The notes beneath the pieces were generated by a model. The model was not told the origin of the DNA, searched no databases, and worked only from the letters and a program-made list of their open reading frames with translations. Both the position numbers and the translations under genes were made by a program. A stretch of DNA of 62,699 nt from Methylobacterium marchantiae (GTDB taxonomy: Bacteria > Pseudomonadota > Alphaproteobacteria > Rhizobiales > Beijerinckiaceae), in assembly GCF_022179405.1 (NCBI RefSeq), contig NZ_BPQT01000014.1, positions 1-62,699 on the forward strand. The letters are read 5' to 3'. Positions 1-8,293 of the stretch are shown piece by piece (position 1 is the first letter of the stretch; each line of letters begins with the position of its first letter).

Positions 1-49
1 CGCCGTCCTGAAGCCGTGGCGGGCCCGCATCGTCGCCCGGAGCGCCTGA
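1..49 (+). CDS. 3' end of an upstream gene (partial)
   Basis: An open frame enters from the left edge, reads AVLKPWRARIVARSA and stops at a TGA at 47-49, three bases before the next ATG. The tight spacing suggests it is the last part of the gene that precedes the FAH-family gene in the same operon. Only 15 residues are visible, so no family can be named. It could also be chance, because stop-free frames are common at this GC content. Confidence 0.4.
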   Translation, partial: AVLKPWRARIVARSA

Positions 50-52
50 ACC

Positions 53-817
53 ATGGCCCGCTGGATCGGATACAGCCACGACGGTCGAGCCGGCTTCGGC
101 CGCCTCGACGGGGAAGAGATCGCCGTCCACGAGGGCGACCTGTTCGACGCGCCTCGGCCGACCGGCACAGTCCTGGCACTCGGCGAGGTCGTCCTCGACC
201 TGCCGTGCCGGCCGAGCAAGGTCATCGCCCTGTGGAACAACTTCTCGGCCATGGCCGAGAAACAGGGGCTGACCCCGCCGGTCGCCCCGCTCTTCCTGCT
301 CAAGCCGGCCAATACCTACCGGCCGAGCGGAGCCGAGATCGCGGTGCCGGACTGTGCCGGGCGTATCCTGTTCGAGGGCGAACTCGGGATCGTGATCGGC
401 AAGCGGAGCCGCGATCTCACCCCGGATCAGGCCGCCGCGCACATCTTCGGCTATACCTGCGTGAACGACGTCACCGCGCTCGAGATCCTGAAGGCCGATC
501 CGAGCTTCGCGCAATGGACCCGCTCCAAGGGTCTCGACGGGTTCGGGCCGTTCGGCCCGGCCATCGCCACCGGCCTCGATCCCGAAACCCTGTCCGTGAA
601 GGTTCGGGTGAACGGGCGCGAGCGCCAGACCTATCCCCTCTCCGACATGATCTTCCGCCCGCACGAGATCGTCGCCATGATCTCGCGGGGCATGACGTTG
701 GAGCCCGGCGACGTCATCGCCTGCGGCACCTCCAACGGCTCCGGGCCGATCCCGAAAGGTGCCACCGTCGAGGTGGAGATCGAAGGGATCGGAATCCTGT
801 CGAACCGCTTCTCATGA
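53..817 (+). CDS. Fumarylacetoacetate hydrolase (FAH) family protein
   Basis: 254 aa. The C-terminal FAH/2-hydroxyhepta-2,4-diene-1,7-dioate isomerase fold is recognisable. The divalent-metal ligands of the family appear as Glu108 and Glu110 in LFEGELGIVIGK and Asp139 in CVNDVTA, followed by the usual GDVIACGTSNGSG turn near the C-terminus. Family members hydrolyse C-C bonds of acylpyruvates, isomerise, or decarboxylate oxaloacetate-type acids. The substrate cannot be read from sequence. A GGAG at 39-42 can serve as the ribosome site for the ATG at 53. It sits 49 bp before a PanE-like reductase and an oxalyl-CoA-synthetase-like ligase on the same strand, which suggests a role in two-carbon or keto-acid metabolism. 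That role is inference. Confidence 0.85.
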   Translation: MARWIGYSHDGRAGFGRLDGEEIAVHEGDLFDAPRPTGTVLALGEVVLDLPCRPSKVIALWNNFSAMAEKQGLTPPVAPLFLLKPANTYRPSGAEIAVPDCAGRILFEGELGIVIGKRSRDLTPDQAAAHIFGYTCVNDVTALEILKADPSFAQWTRSKGLDGFGPFGPAIATGLDPETLSVKVRVNGRERQTYPLSDMIFRPHEIVAMISRGMTLEPGDVIACGTSNGSGPIPKGATVEVEIEGIGILSNRFS

Positions 818-866
818 ACCACACGACCAGGCACCACACGATACCGGGACAACCAGGAAGACCAGC

Positions 867-1877
867 ATGAGCATCGCGATCGTCGGCGCAGGCGCCATCG
901 GCGGATTTCTGGGCGTTCGGCTCGCCAATATCGGCGAGGACGTCACCTTCATCGCGCGCGGCGCCAATCTCGACGCCATCCGATCGAACGGCATGCGGCT
1001 GATCGAGGAGAACGGCTCCGAGATCCACGTGACCAACCTCAAGGCCACCAAGTCGATGGAGGAGGCCGGGCGCCACGACGTCGTCCTCCTCACCGTGAAG
1101 GCCCATCAGGTCGGGCCGATCGCGGCCGATCTCCACCATCTCATCGGCCCCGACACCATCGTCGTGACCATGCAGAACGGCATCCCGTGGTGGTATTTTT
1201 CGGGTGGCCATGGCGGCGAACTCGCGGGGACGCACCTGGAAACCGCCGATCCGGGCCGGCTCATCGCCGAGTATCTCGACCCGAAGCATGTGATCGGCTC
1301 GGTGGTCTATCCGGCAGCCGTCCTCACCGAACCCGGCGTGGTCCAGGTGATCGAGGGCCACCGCTTCGGTCTGGGCGAACTCGACGGCTCCATGAGCCCG
1401 CGGGTCCAGGCCCTGGCGCAGCTGCTGATCAAGGCGGGCTTCCGCGCGCCCGTCACCAGCGACATCCGCGCGGAGATCTGGCTCAAGCTGTGGGGCAATC
1501 TCAGCTTCAACCCGATTTCGGCGCTCGCCCACGCGACCCTCGTGGACATCTGCCAGTTCCCGGAGACGCGGGCGCTCGCCGCCGACATGATGCGGGAAGC
1601 GGAAGTCATCGCGGGCAAGCTCGGCGTCACCTTCAAGCTCGGGATCGAGCGGCGCATCGCTGGGGCCGAAAAGGTCGGCGCGCACAAGACCTCGATGCTG
1701 CAGGACGTGGAGGCCGGCCGCCCGATCGAGCTCGAGGCCCTCGTCGGCTCGATCATCGAACTCGGCCGCCTCACCGACACCCCGACCCCGCATATCGGCA
1801 CCGTCTACGCCCTGATGCGGCTGCTCTCGCAAAGCCTGGAGCGAGCCCGGGGACGCCTCTCCATCACGGCCGCCTGA
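867..1877 (+). CDS. PanE/ApbA-family NADPH-dependent 2-keto reductase, candidate oxalyl-CoA reductase
   Basis: 336 aa, cytoplasmic. The N-terminal Rossmann motif is GAGAIGG (residues 7-13). The C-terminal helical domain carries the family's catalytic lysine in EIWLKLWGN (Lys207). The ATG at 867 is chosen because AGGAAG lies at 854-859 and because the Rossmann strand must start at residue 3. The MQNGIPWWYF segment with its following insertion departs from the short NGLGN loop of true ketopantoate reductases. In M. extorquens AM1 a PanE-like protein (PanE2, from memory) reduces oxalyl-CoA to glyoxylate. The ligase gene directly downstream makes that role more likely than pantothenate synthesis. 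Ketopantoate reductase remains the alternative. Confidence 0.85.
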   Translation: MSIAIVGAGAIGGFLGVRLANIGEDVTFIARGANLDAIRSNGMRLIEENGSEIHVTNLKATKSMEEAGRHDVVLLTVKAHQVGPIAADLHHLIGPDTIVVTMQNGIPWWYFSGGHGGELAGTHLETADPGRLIAEYLDPKHVIGSVVYPAAVLTEPGVVQVIEGHRFGLGELDGSMSPRVQALAQLLIKAGFRAPVTSDIRAEIWLKLWGNLSFNPISALAHATLVDICQFPETRALAADMMREAEVIAGKLGVTFKLGIERRIAGAEKVGAHKTSMLQDVEAGRPIELEALVGSIIELGRLTDTPTPHIGTVYALMRLLSQSLERARGRLSITAA

Positions 1878-1956
1878 CCCACCGATTCGCGCCGCCGCTC
1901 ATGCGGCGGATCGCCTTCGAAACCTGAAGGCGACTCACTCCGAGGACATTCCTGCC

Positions 1957-3492
1957 ATGGCCGAGACCGCCACCACCCTCCACGCGCTGATCCAGGCCGG
2001 CGCCGACGACGCCACCGCCCTGTCGAGCCCCGGCGGCGTCCCGCTGACCTTCGGCGGGCTGCGGGCACTCACCGAGAGCACCATCGCGGCCCTCAATGCG
2101 CAGGGGATCGGCCGTGGCGACCGGGTCGCCATCGTCCTCGACAACGGCCCCGAAATGGCCGCCGCCTTCATCGCCATCGCGGCCGGCACCACCTCGGCGC
2201 CGCTCAACCCGGCCTACAAGGCCGACGAGTTCGAGTTCTACCTCACCGATCTCAACGCCAAGCTCCTGGTGACCACGGAAGGCTCGTCCGGCCCCGCCGT
2301 GGCGGTGGCCGAGAAGCTCGGCGTGCCGGTGGCGCGCCTGACCCCGACACCCGACCGGGGGGCGGGCAGCTTCACCCTCGCCTTCGCCGCATCCGATGCG
2401 GCGAAGGCCGGCAATGGCGGCCCGGCCCATCCCGACGATATCGGCCTCGTGCTTCACACGTCGGGCACCACCTCGCGCCCGAAGATCGTGCCGCTGAAGC
2501 AGTCGAACGTCTGCGCCTCGGCGCGCAACATCCGCACCACCCTCGCCTTCACGGCAGAGGATCGCGGCCTCAACATCATGCCGCTGTTCCACATCCACGG
2601 CCTCATCGCCGGCATCCTGGCGCCGCTCTCGGCCGGCGGGCAGGTCTGCTGCACGCCGGGCTTCAACGCCCTGAAGTTCTTCGGCTGGATGGGGGAGGTC
2701 CGCCCGACCTGGTACACGGCGGTGCCGACGATGCATCAGGCGATCCTCGGACGCGCCGCCCGCAACAAGGAGATCATCGAGGCGAACCCGCTGCGCTTCA
2801 TCCGCTCGTCCTCGTCCTCCATGCCGCCACAGGTGATGAAGGAGATCGAGGAGGTGTTCGGCGCGCCGCTGCTGGAGGCCTACGGCATGACCGAGGCCGC
2901 CCACCAGATGGCGTCGAACCCGTTGCCGCCCCGGCCGCATTATGCCGGCTCGGTGGGTCTCGCCGCCGGTCCCGAGATCGCCATCGTCGACCATGACGGC
3001 GAGCCCCTGCCCGCCGGCGAGACCGGCGAGATCGTCATCCGCGGCGACAACGTGATGACCGGCTACGAGAACAACGACAAGGCCAATGCCGACGCCTTCA
3101 CCAGGCAGGGCTGGTTCCGCACCGGCGACCAGGGCACGCTGACACCGGAGGGCTACCTCTCGATCACCGGACGCCTGAAGGAGATCATCAATCGCGGCGG
3201 CGAGAAGATCTCCCCGCGCGAGGTGGACGAGATCCTGATGGACCACCCGGCAGTGTCCCAGTGCATCACCTTCGCGATGCCGCACGACAAGCTCGGCGAG
3301 GACGTGGTGGCGGCCATCGTCCTGCGCGAGGGCCACGATGCCCTGTCGGAGAAGGACCTGCGCGGCTTCGCCTCCGAGCGCCTCGCCCCGTTCAAGGTGC
3401 CGGCCAAGATCATCTTCCTCGAAGAGATTCCCAAGGGCGCCACCGGCAAGCTCCAGCGCATCGGCCTGGCTCAGAAGCTCGGCCTGGTGTGA
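1957..3492 (+). CDS. AMP-dependent acyl-CoA synthetase, oxalate-CoA ligase-like
   Basis: 511 aa ANL-superfamily ligase. The P-loop LHTSGTTSRPK is at about residue 167, the adenylate motif EAYGMTEA near 308, the hinge and A8 motif GRLKEIINRGGEKI near 405, and the catalytic lysine in TGKLQR near 502. Overall layout and length match the oxalyl-CoA synthetases of plants and yeast (AAE3/Pcs60 type) and of methylobacteria, which form oxalyl-CoA from oxalate, ATP and CoA. It follows the PanE-like gene by 79 bp, which fits oxalate to oxalyl-CoA to glyoxylate. Substrate is inferred from similarity and context. A medium-chain acyl-CoA ligase is the alternative. Confidence 0.85.
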   Translation: MAETATTLHALIQAGADDATALSSPGGVPLTFGGLRALTESTIAALNAQGIGRGDRVAIVLDNGPEMAAAFIAIAAGTTSAPLNPAYKADEFEFYLTDLNAKLLVTTEGSSGPAVAVAEKLGVPVARLTPTPDRGAGSFTLAFAASDAAKAGNGGPAHPDDIGLVLHTSGTTSRPKIVPLKQSNVCASARNIRTTLAFTAEDRGLNIMPLFHIHGLIAGILAPLSAGGQVCCTPGFNALKFFGWMGEVRPTWYTAVPTMHQAILGRAARNKEIIEANPLRFIRSSSSSMPPQVMKEIEEVFGAPLLEAYGMTEAAHQMASNPLPPRPHYAGSVGLAAGPEIAIVDHDGEPLPAGETGEIVIRGDNVMTGYENNDKANADAFTRQGWFRTGDQGTLTPEGYLSITGRLKEIINRGGEKISPREVDEILMDHPAVSQCITFAMPHDKLGEDVVAAIVLREGHDALSEKDLRGFASERLAPFKVPAKIIFLEEIPKGATGKLQRIGLAQKLGLV

Positions 3493-3503
3493 GGGCGCAA
3501 AGC

Positions 3504-3528
3504 ACCCTCCCCTGAGCGGGGGAGGGGT
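3504..3528. repeat. GC-rich palindrome downstream of the ligase gene (terminator or REP-like)
   Basis: ACCCTCCCC, a short TGAGC loop, then GGGGAGGGGT form a near-perfect hairpin 12 bp after the stop codon. It lies between two convergent genes and has no long T run. Closely related CCCTCCCC/GGGGAGGG hairpins occur at 25915-25942 and 43830-43852, so it behaves like a small dispersed element that may act as a bidirectional terminator. Confidence 0.5.
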
Positions 3529-3535
3529 CCGGCCC

Positions 3536-4684
3536 CTATGGCGGCAGCGCCATCCTGAGCGAGAAATGCGCGCCCTTCACATCGGGTGCGACGCTGAGCG
3601 GGCCGCCGAGCTGACGGCCGAGATTGTTGATGATGCGCATGCCGAGGCTCGCGCTGCGGGCCTCGGTGGGGTCGAAGCCCTCCGGCAATCCGGCGCCGTC
3701 ATCGGCGACGCCGATGATCAGGCCTCCCTCGGGATGCGGACGGGCAGTGACCCGGATCTCGCCGCCGCCATCGGGATAGGCGTACTTGATCGCGTTGGTG
3801 ACGAGTTCGTTGACGAAGAGACCCAGCGGGATCGCGAGATCGGCCGGGATATCGAGGCGCGCCGCCTCGCAGCGGATGACGTGGCTCCGGGCGTTCTCCT
3901 GCAGCTTGCCGCAGAGCGCCTCCAGGAAGCCGGCCACGTCGATGGCGCCGAGGGTCGGCTGGCGCCAGAGCTGGTCGTGGACCGCGGCCACGGCCTCGAC
4001 GCGAGTGCGTGCGTCGCCGAGAGCCTCCTTCACCTTATCGTCGTCCGAGCCGCGGGCCTGGAGAGCCAGGAACCCGGCGACCACGGCGAGGCTGTTCTTC
4101 ACCCGGTGGCTCATCTCCCGGGACAGGAGGTCCTGCCGTTCCAGGGCCGCCTTGAGCCGGGCCTCGGCGCGCTGGCGCTCGATGGCCCCGCCGAGCAGGT
4201 TGGCGAAGCCCTGCATGAAAGCGATGTCCGCCTCCTCGAACTTGCCGGGGCGGGTATCGTCCACTTCCAGCACGCCGTAATGCCCGTCACGGTTGGCGAT
4301 GAGCACGTTGATCGCCCGCTTGATACCGTGGTCGGCCATCAGTTGCGGCGTGCGGAAGCGCGTCTCCGACTGGAGGTGGTTGGAGATCACCGGCCTTCCG
4401 GTCTTCAAGGCATAGCCGGCCGGCGAGGCGAGATCGGCCCCCACGGTCGCCTTGCCGACGACGTCCTGGCTCCAGCCGATTCCGGCACAGACCAGCAGGC
4501 AATCCTGCACGTGGCGATATTCCAACGCTTTGCAGAATTCGGCCTTCATGCCTTCCGCACAGAGTTCGACGGCACGATGCAGCAGCGGCAGAAGCTCGGT
4601 CGCCCGCAAGGCCTCGACGCCGAACTCCGAGAGGAGGGCCTGTTGGCGCAGGCGCAGTGCCAGGGCTGGTGAGGGATCGGTCAT
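3536..4684 (-). CDS. GAF-domain sensor histidine kinase (HisKA_2 type)
   Basis: 382 aa, no membrane segment. An N-terminal GAF sensor domain (about residues 20-170) leads into a HisKA_2 dimerisation/phosphoacceptor helix, LLSREMSHRVKN, with phosphorylatable His193. An HATPase_c domain follows, with N box ELVTNAIKYA and G boxes VADDGAGLP and SLGMRIINNL. The ATG at 4684 is preferred over an upstream in-frame start because AGGA lies just before it and the upstream residues look non-coding. No response regulator is adjacent. Kinases of this family in alphaproteobacteria often feed the PhyR general stress system, but that link is speculative here. Confidence 0.88.
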   Translation of the reverse strand: MTDPSPALALRLRQQALLSEFGVEALRATELLPLLHRAVELCAEGMKAEFCKALEYRHVQDCLLVCAGIGWSQDVVGKATVGADLASPAGYALKTGRPVISNHLQSETRFRTPQLMADHGIKRAINVLIANRDGHYGVLEVDDTRPGKFEEADIAFMQGFANLLGGAIERQRAEARLKAALERQDLLSREMSHRVKNSLAVVAGFLALQARGSDDDKVKEALGDARTRVEAVAAVHDQLWRQPTLGAIDVAGFLEALCGKLQENARSHVIRCEAARLDIPADLAIPLGLFVNELVTNAIKYAYPDGGGEIRVTARPHPEGGLIIGVADDGAGLPEGFDPTEARSASLGMRIINNLGRQLGGPLSVAPDVKGAHFSLRMALPP

Positions 4685-5036
4685 GGGAAATGGTCCTGCG
4701 ACCGGCTGGATGTATGAGAAGAACGTCTTTCGGTCTGTGGGATGCCGGGAAGCCGGACGCAAGAGTGGTCCCCCGGCCGATGTCGCGATCCCGGTCGCAT
4801 CCGAGAGCCATGAGCAGGCGTATCGTGACCGATCCAGCGGTCGCACTCGAAGCAGGCGACCGACATATCAAGTACAAATGCGTCGTAATAATAATATTTC
4901 ATAAGACATGAGCAAGTCGTTGCAGGACCGTTCCTTGAGGTGATTTGTCCGGAAACCGGAATCTCGGTATCTCTCCCGTGAAGCCGGCGTCTAAAGAACG
5001 GGCGAACAGCCGTCACGACCGGATGGAAGATTCGAG

Positions 5037-5345
5037 ATGATCGACAGACGAGCCGCCCTCGCCGTCTTCGCCACGATGGCCGTCCTGGCATCCGCCCCGG
5101 TGCAGGCTCTGTCGATGAACGACCCGCTCACGGAATGGAGCAGGGGCACGGCCATGGACCGCATGCAGATCGCCTCTCGCCTCGGCAAGTCGTTCATCAG
5201 CATCAACGAAGGCTTCACCGCCGGCTATTTCCTGAAATGCATCGACGATGTCGCCGTCTACGGCAACGCCAAGGCGGCCAGGATCGAGGACGCCATGCGC
5301 GAATGCGTGGCGGCACGGATGCCGCGCCGCCCGGACGCGGAATAG
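5037..5345 (+). CDS. Small exported protein of unknown function
   Basis: 102 aa. A signal peptide is visible (MIDRR, hydrophobic core, ASAPVQA cleavage site near residue 25). The mature part contains two cysteines (FLKCIDDV and MRECVAAR) spaced as in small periplasmic Rap-like or HdeA-like helical proteins, but no family can be assigned. GGAAGATTCGAG precedes the ATG. The 187-bp upstream region is comparatively AT-rich around 4880-4905 and likely holds its promoter. It converges on kup with a 7-bp gap. Confidence 0.65.
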   Translation: MIDRRAALAVFATMAVLASAPVQALSMNDPLTEWSRGTAMDRMQIASRLGKSFISINEGFTAGYFLKCIDDVAVYGNAKAARIEDAMRECVAARMPRRPDAE

Positions 5346-5352
5346 GAGGCCG

Positions 5353-7308
5353 TCAGATCTCGATCTCGGTACCGACCTCCACGAGCTGGCGGGTCGGGAT
5401 GCAGAACTGCGCCCCCGTGGCTTCGGCGTTGCGCAGGAGGAAGGCGAAGATGGTCTCGCGCCACGTCGCCATGCCGCGATCGTCGCTCTTCGGGATGATG
5501 GTCTCGTGGCCGATGAAGATCGTCAGGTCGTCGAGGAACGCCTTCGGCAGCGCGCCGCATTCCACGGCGCAGCGCAGGCCGTCGGGGATCGAGGCGTCCT
5601 CCATGAAGCCGTAATGCAGGACGAGGCGGAAGATGTCGGGGGTGATCTCGGTCACCTCGGCCCGCTCGTCGCGGGGAATGCTCGGCGCCTCTTCGTAGAG
5701 CGCGGTGACGAGAAGGATGCGCTCGTGAAGGGCATGGCTGCGCTCGACGAAGCGGGACAGGTGGAGCGGGATGCCGCTCGTCGCCGAGGACAGGAAGGCG
5801 GCATTGCCCGGCAGGGTGATCGGCGGCTCGCGGCGCAACTGCTCGATGAACTCCCCCTCGGGCTGGCGCAGCGTCGTGCGCGCCTCCTCGACGAGGAGGT
5901 TTCCCTTGCGCCAGGTCAGCATCAGGAAGGCGACGAGGCCGGCGAGCACCAGCGGAAACCAGCCGCCCTCGAACAGCTTCACGCTGTTGGCACCGAGGAA
6001 GACGAGGTCGATGACGAGGAAGAAGCCGTTGACGGCGAAGACCGCGACGGGGTTGTAGCCCCATTTCAGCGCCACCAGGGCAGCGAGCAGGGTAGTGATC
6101 GCCATGAGCGACGAGACGGCGATGCCGTAGGCGCCGGCCAGCTTGTCGGACGAACCGAAAGTGAGAACGGCGGTCAGCGTCGCCGCCGCCATCAGCCAGT
6201 TGATCACGGGTACGTAGATCTGGCCGCGCTCGTCGCGCGCCGTGTGGATCACCCGCATGGGCGGCAGGAAACCGAGTTGGATCGATTGCTGGGTGAGCGA
6301 GAACACGCCCGAGACGATGGCCTGCGAGGCAATGACGGTGGCGAGGGTCGCGAGTGCGATCAGGGGATAATGGGCCCAGTCGGGGCTCAGCCGATAGAAC
6401 GGGTTCTCGATGGCGTCGGGCTCTACCAGAAGCAGGCCGCCCTGGCCGAAATAATGGATGACGAGGGCCGGCAGGACGAGGCCGAACCAAGCGAGCCGGA
6501 TCGGTCTCGCGCCGAAATGACCGAGATCGGCATACATCGCCTCTCCGCCGGTCACCGCCAGGAAGGCGGCGCCCAGCATGGCGAAGCTCACGTGCCAGCC
6601 GGCATGGACGAGGAAATCCACCGCGCGCCAGGGGTTTAGGGCGCCGAGGATCTGGGGTGCGTGCCAGATGCCGCCGAGGCCGAGCAACGCCAGGACGATG
6701 AACCACACCACCATCACCGGGCCGAAGATGCGACCGATGAAGGCGACGCCCTTGCTCTGCACCAGGAACAGCCCGACCAGGATCGCGATGGTGATCGGCA
6801 GGACGAGACGATCGAGCCCGGGGGCGGCGACCTTGAGTCCCTCCACGGCGCTCAGCACCGAGATCGCCGGAGTGATCGCGCCGTCGCCGTAGAGGAGCGC
6901 TGCGCCCACGAGGCCGACGACGAGAAGCACGGCCTGCCGCGTGCCCGGCTTGGCATGGCGCGCCCCGAGGAGCGCCAGCATGGCGACGATGCCGCCCTCG
7001 CCCCTGTTGTCGGCGCGCAGGATCAGCACGGCGTATTTCAGCGAGACGATGAGGATCAGCGCCCAGAAGATCAGGGACACCGCGCCGACCACGGCGATGG
7101 CCTCGGGCGGTCCGCCGCCGGAGGCCGCCCGCACCGCTTCCTTGAAGGCGTAGAGCGGACTGGTACCGATATCGCCGTAGACGATGCCCAGCGCTCCCAG
7201 GAGGAGCGGCAGGCTGGCGCGCGGCGTGCCTCTGCTCTCCGGTTGCGCCTCATGGACCGGTTCCCGTTGAGCCAATGGGCTATCCCTCCGCGAGAAGCCC
7301 GGATGCAT
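5353..7308 (-). CDS. kup: Kup-family potassium uptake protein
   Basis: About 651 aa. Kup transporters are inner-membrane K+/H+ symporters. The family signature GIVYGDIGTSPLYAFKEA opens the first membrane segment. About twelve hydrophobic segments follow, including GVFSLTQQSIQLGFLPP, then a C-terminal cytosolic domain with FIGHETIIP. Length matches the family. The ATG at 7308 has only a weak GCGGAAA ribosome site, and a TTG at 7275 is an alternative start, so the N-terminus is uncertain. Confidence 0.93.
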   Translation of the reverse strand: MHPGFSRRDSPLAQREPVHEAQPESRGTPRASLPLLLGALGIVYGDIGTSPLYAFKEAVRAASGGGPPEAIAVVGAVSLIFWALILIVSLKYAVLILRADNRGEGGIVAMLALLGARHAKPGTRQAVLLVVGLVGAALLYGDGAITPAISVLSAVEGLKVAAPGLDRLVLPITIAILVGLFLVQSKGVAFIGRIFGPVMVVWFIVLALLGLGGIWHAPQILGALNPWRAVDFLVHAGWHVSFAMLGAAFLAVTGGEAMYADLGHFGARPIRLAWFGLVLPALVIHYFGQGGLLLVEPDAIENPFYRLSPDWAHYPLIALATLATVIASQAIVSGVFSLTQQSIQLGFLPPMRVIHTARDERGQIYVPVINWLMAAATLTAVLTFGSSDKLAGAYGIAVSSLMAITTLLAALVALKWGYNPVAVFAVNGFFLVIDLVFLGANSVKLFEGGWFPLVLAGLVAFLMLTWRKGNLLVEEARTTLRQPEGEFIEQLRREPPITLPGNAAFLSSATSGIPLHLSRFVERSHALHERILLVTALYEEAPSIPRDERAEVTEITPDIFRLVLHYGFMEDASIPDGLRCAVECGALPKAFLDDLTIFIGHETIIPKSDDRGMATWRETIFAFLLRNAEATGAQFCIPTRQLVEVGTEIEI

Positions 7309-7561
7309 TCGGTTTCCGCCCGACCAGACTTAGCGGTAGCTGGCCCGACGTCCAGGGACGGACGTCATTGCGTCATGCGGATGAGGAAACCATGCACGAC
7401 TCTCGCACCGAGTGTACCCGCCCGCTCACGCCGAGATCGGCGAACGACATCGGTGATATCCAACGTGATGCCGGCGCAACCTGCTGTTGGAAAACAGGTT
7501 CTTCGAGTCCCGGAATCGGCAGGAATGACGGGCGTTCAGGCGCCATCCATAGCCGACACCA
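7309..7561. other. Intergenic region upstream of kup, downstream of bioD
   Basis: 253 bp. It must hold the kup promoter and the 3' end of the bioD transcript. A stretch at 7471-7520 looks faintly like part of a tRNA, with a CTGTTGGAAAACAG stem-loop followed by TTCGAGTCC, but no acceptor or D arm can be folded. No small reading frame with a credible start was seen. Confidence 0.4.
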
Positions 7562-8293
7562 TCATCGACGGTTTCCTACTTCCGGTTCTGGCGTTCCAGC
7601 CGGCGGAGCCTGGACCAGCCGCGCCAACGCCTCCGGGCATTCGCCGTCGCGGGCGATGCACATGACCGGAACCGCCATGTGGCGCCGGATGGATTGGGCG
7701 ACCGACTCCGGGGATGTCGGCGCGCCGAGGCTTTCGCAGACGACGAGTCCGAGGAGCGTCTGGCCGTGAAACCGCAGGGCTTCCGCCGCGGTGAGAACAT
7801 GGCTGATCGCGCCGAGATAGCTGCCGGAGACGAGGAGGGTCGGCAGGGCGAGGGCCTTCAGCCAGTCGAGGCCCGTCGCCTCCTCGGTGATCGGGCTCAT
7901 GAGGCCGCCGACGCCCTCGATCAGGACGACGGTCTCCGAATCTGCGGCCGCGATCCGGGCCTCGCACCAGCCGACGAGGTCGGTGAGATGCAGGCTCCGC
8001 CCCTCGCGCGCGGCGGCGAGATCGGGAGCCAGGGGAGCGGAAAAGCGCCAGGGCGTACAGGCCGCGATGGTCTCCGGCGTCACCGGCAAGCCCTGGGCCT
8101 GCAGCAGGATCGCCGTGTCGCTCTCGCGAAACGCCGGATCGTCGAGAGAGGGAACACCGCTAGCCAGCGGTTTCAGGGTCGACACGGCGAGGCCCTGGCG
8201 GCGCAGGGCACGCGTCAGGGCGGCGGTGACGTAGGTCTTGCCGATCTCGGTCCCGGCGCCGGCGACGAAGACGGCGCGGGCACGCGCGCTCAC
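7562..8293 (-). CDS. bioD: Dethiobiotin synthetase
   Basis: 243 aa. BioD forms the ureido ring of dethiobiotin from 7,8-diaminopelargonate, CO2 and ATP. The P-loop GAGTEIGKTYV sits right after the start, followed by LKPLASGV (substrate lysine) and LIEGVGGLMSPI. The GTG at 8293 overlaps the stop codon of the upstream ferredoxin reductase (GTGA), indicating translational coupling. This start puts the P-loop at the normal distance from the N-terminus. bioA and bioF are also in the window but 14 and 17 kb away, so biotin synthesis is not one operon here. Confidence 0.93.
   Translation of the reverse strand: MSARARAVFVAGAGTEIGKTYVTAALTRALRRQGLAVSTLKPLASGVPSLDDPAFRESDTAILLQAQGLPVTPETIAACTPWRFSAPLAPDLAAAREGRSLHLTDLVGWCEARIAAADSETVVLIEGVGGLMSPITEEATGLDWLKALALPTLLVSGSYLGAISHVLTAAEALRFHGQTLLGLVVCESLGAPTSPESVAQSIRRHMAVPVMCIARDGECPEALARLVQAPPAGTPEPEVGNRR

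Noticed and set aside
3504-3528. Strict Rho-independent terminator
   Set aside because: The hairpin is strong but no T run follows on either strand, so it is recorded as a repeat or possible terminator only.
5248-6639. Long open frame opposite kup (463 aa)
   Set aside because: It is the antisense of a well-supported transporter, with low-complexity Arg/Glu/Gly composition, and has no motif or ribosome site. Several equally long antisense frames elsewhere (for example opposite the ligase at 1864-3336 and the LplT-Aas fusion at 26845-28869) are rejected for the same reason.
7471-7520. tRNA-Ser-like fragment (CTGTTGGAAAACAG stem-loop, TTCGAGTCC)
   Set aside because: No acceptor stem, D arm or CCA end can be placed. 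The similarity is confined to two short motifs, so chance is more likely.
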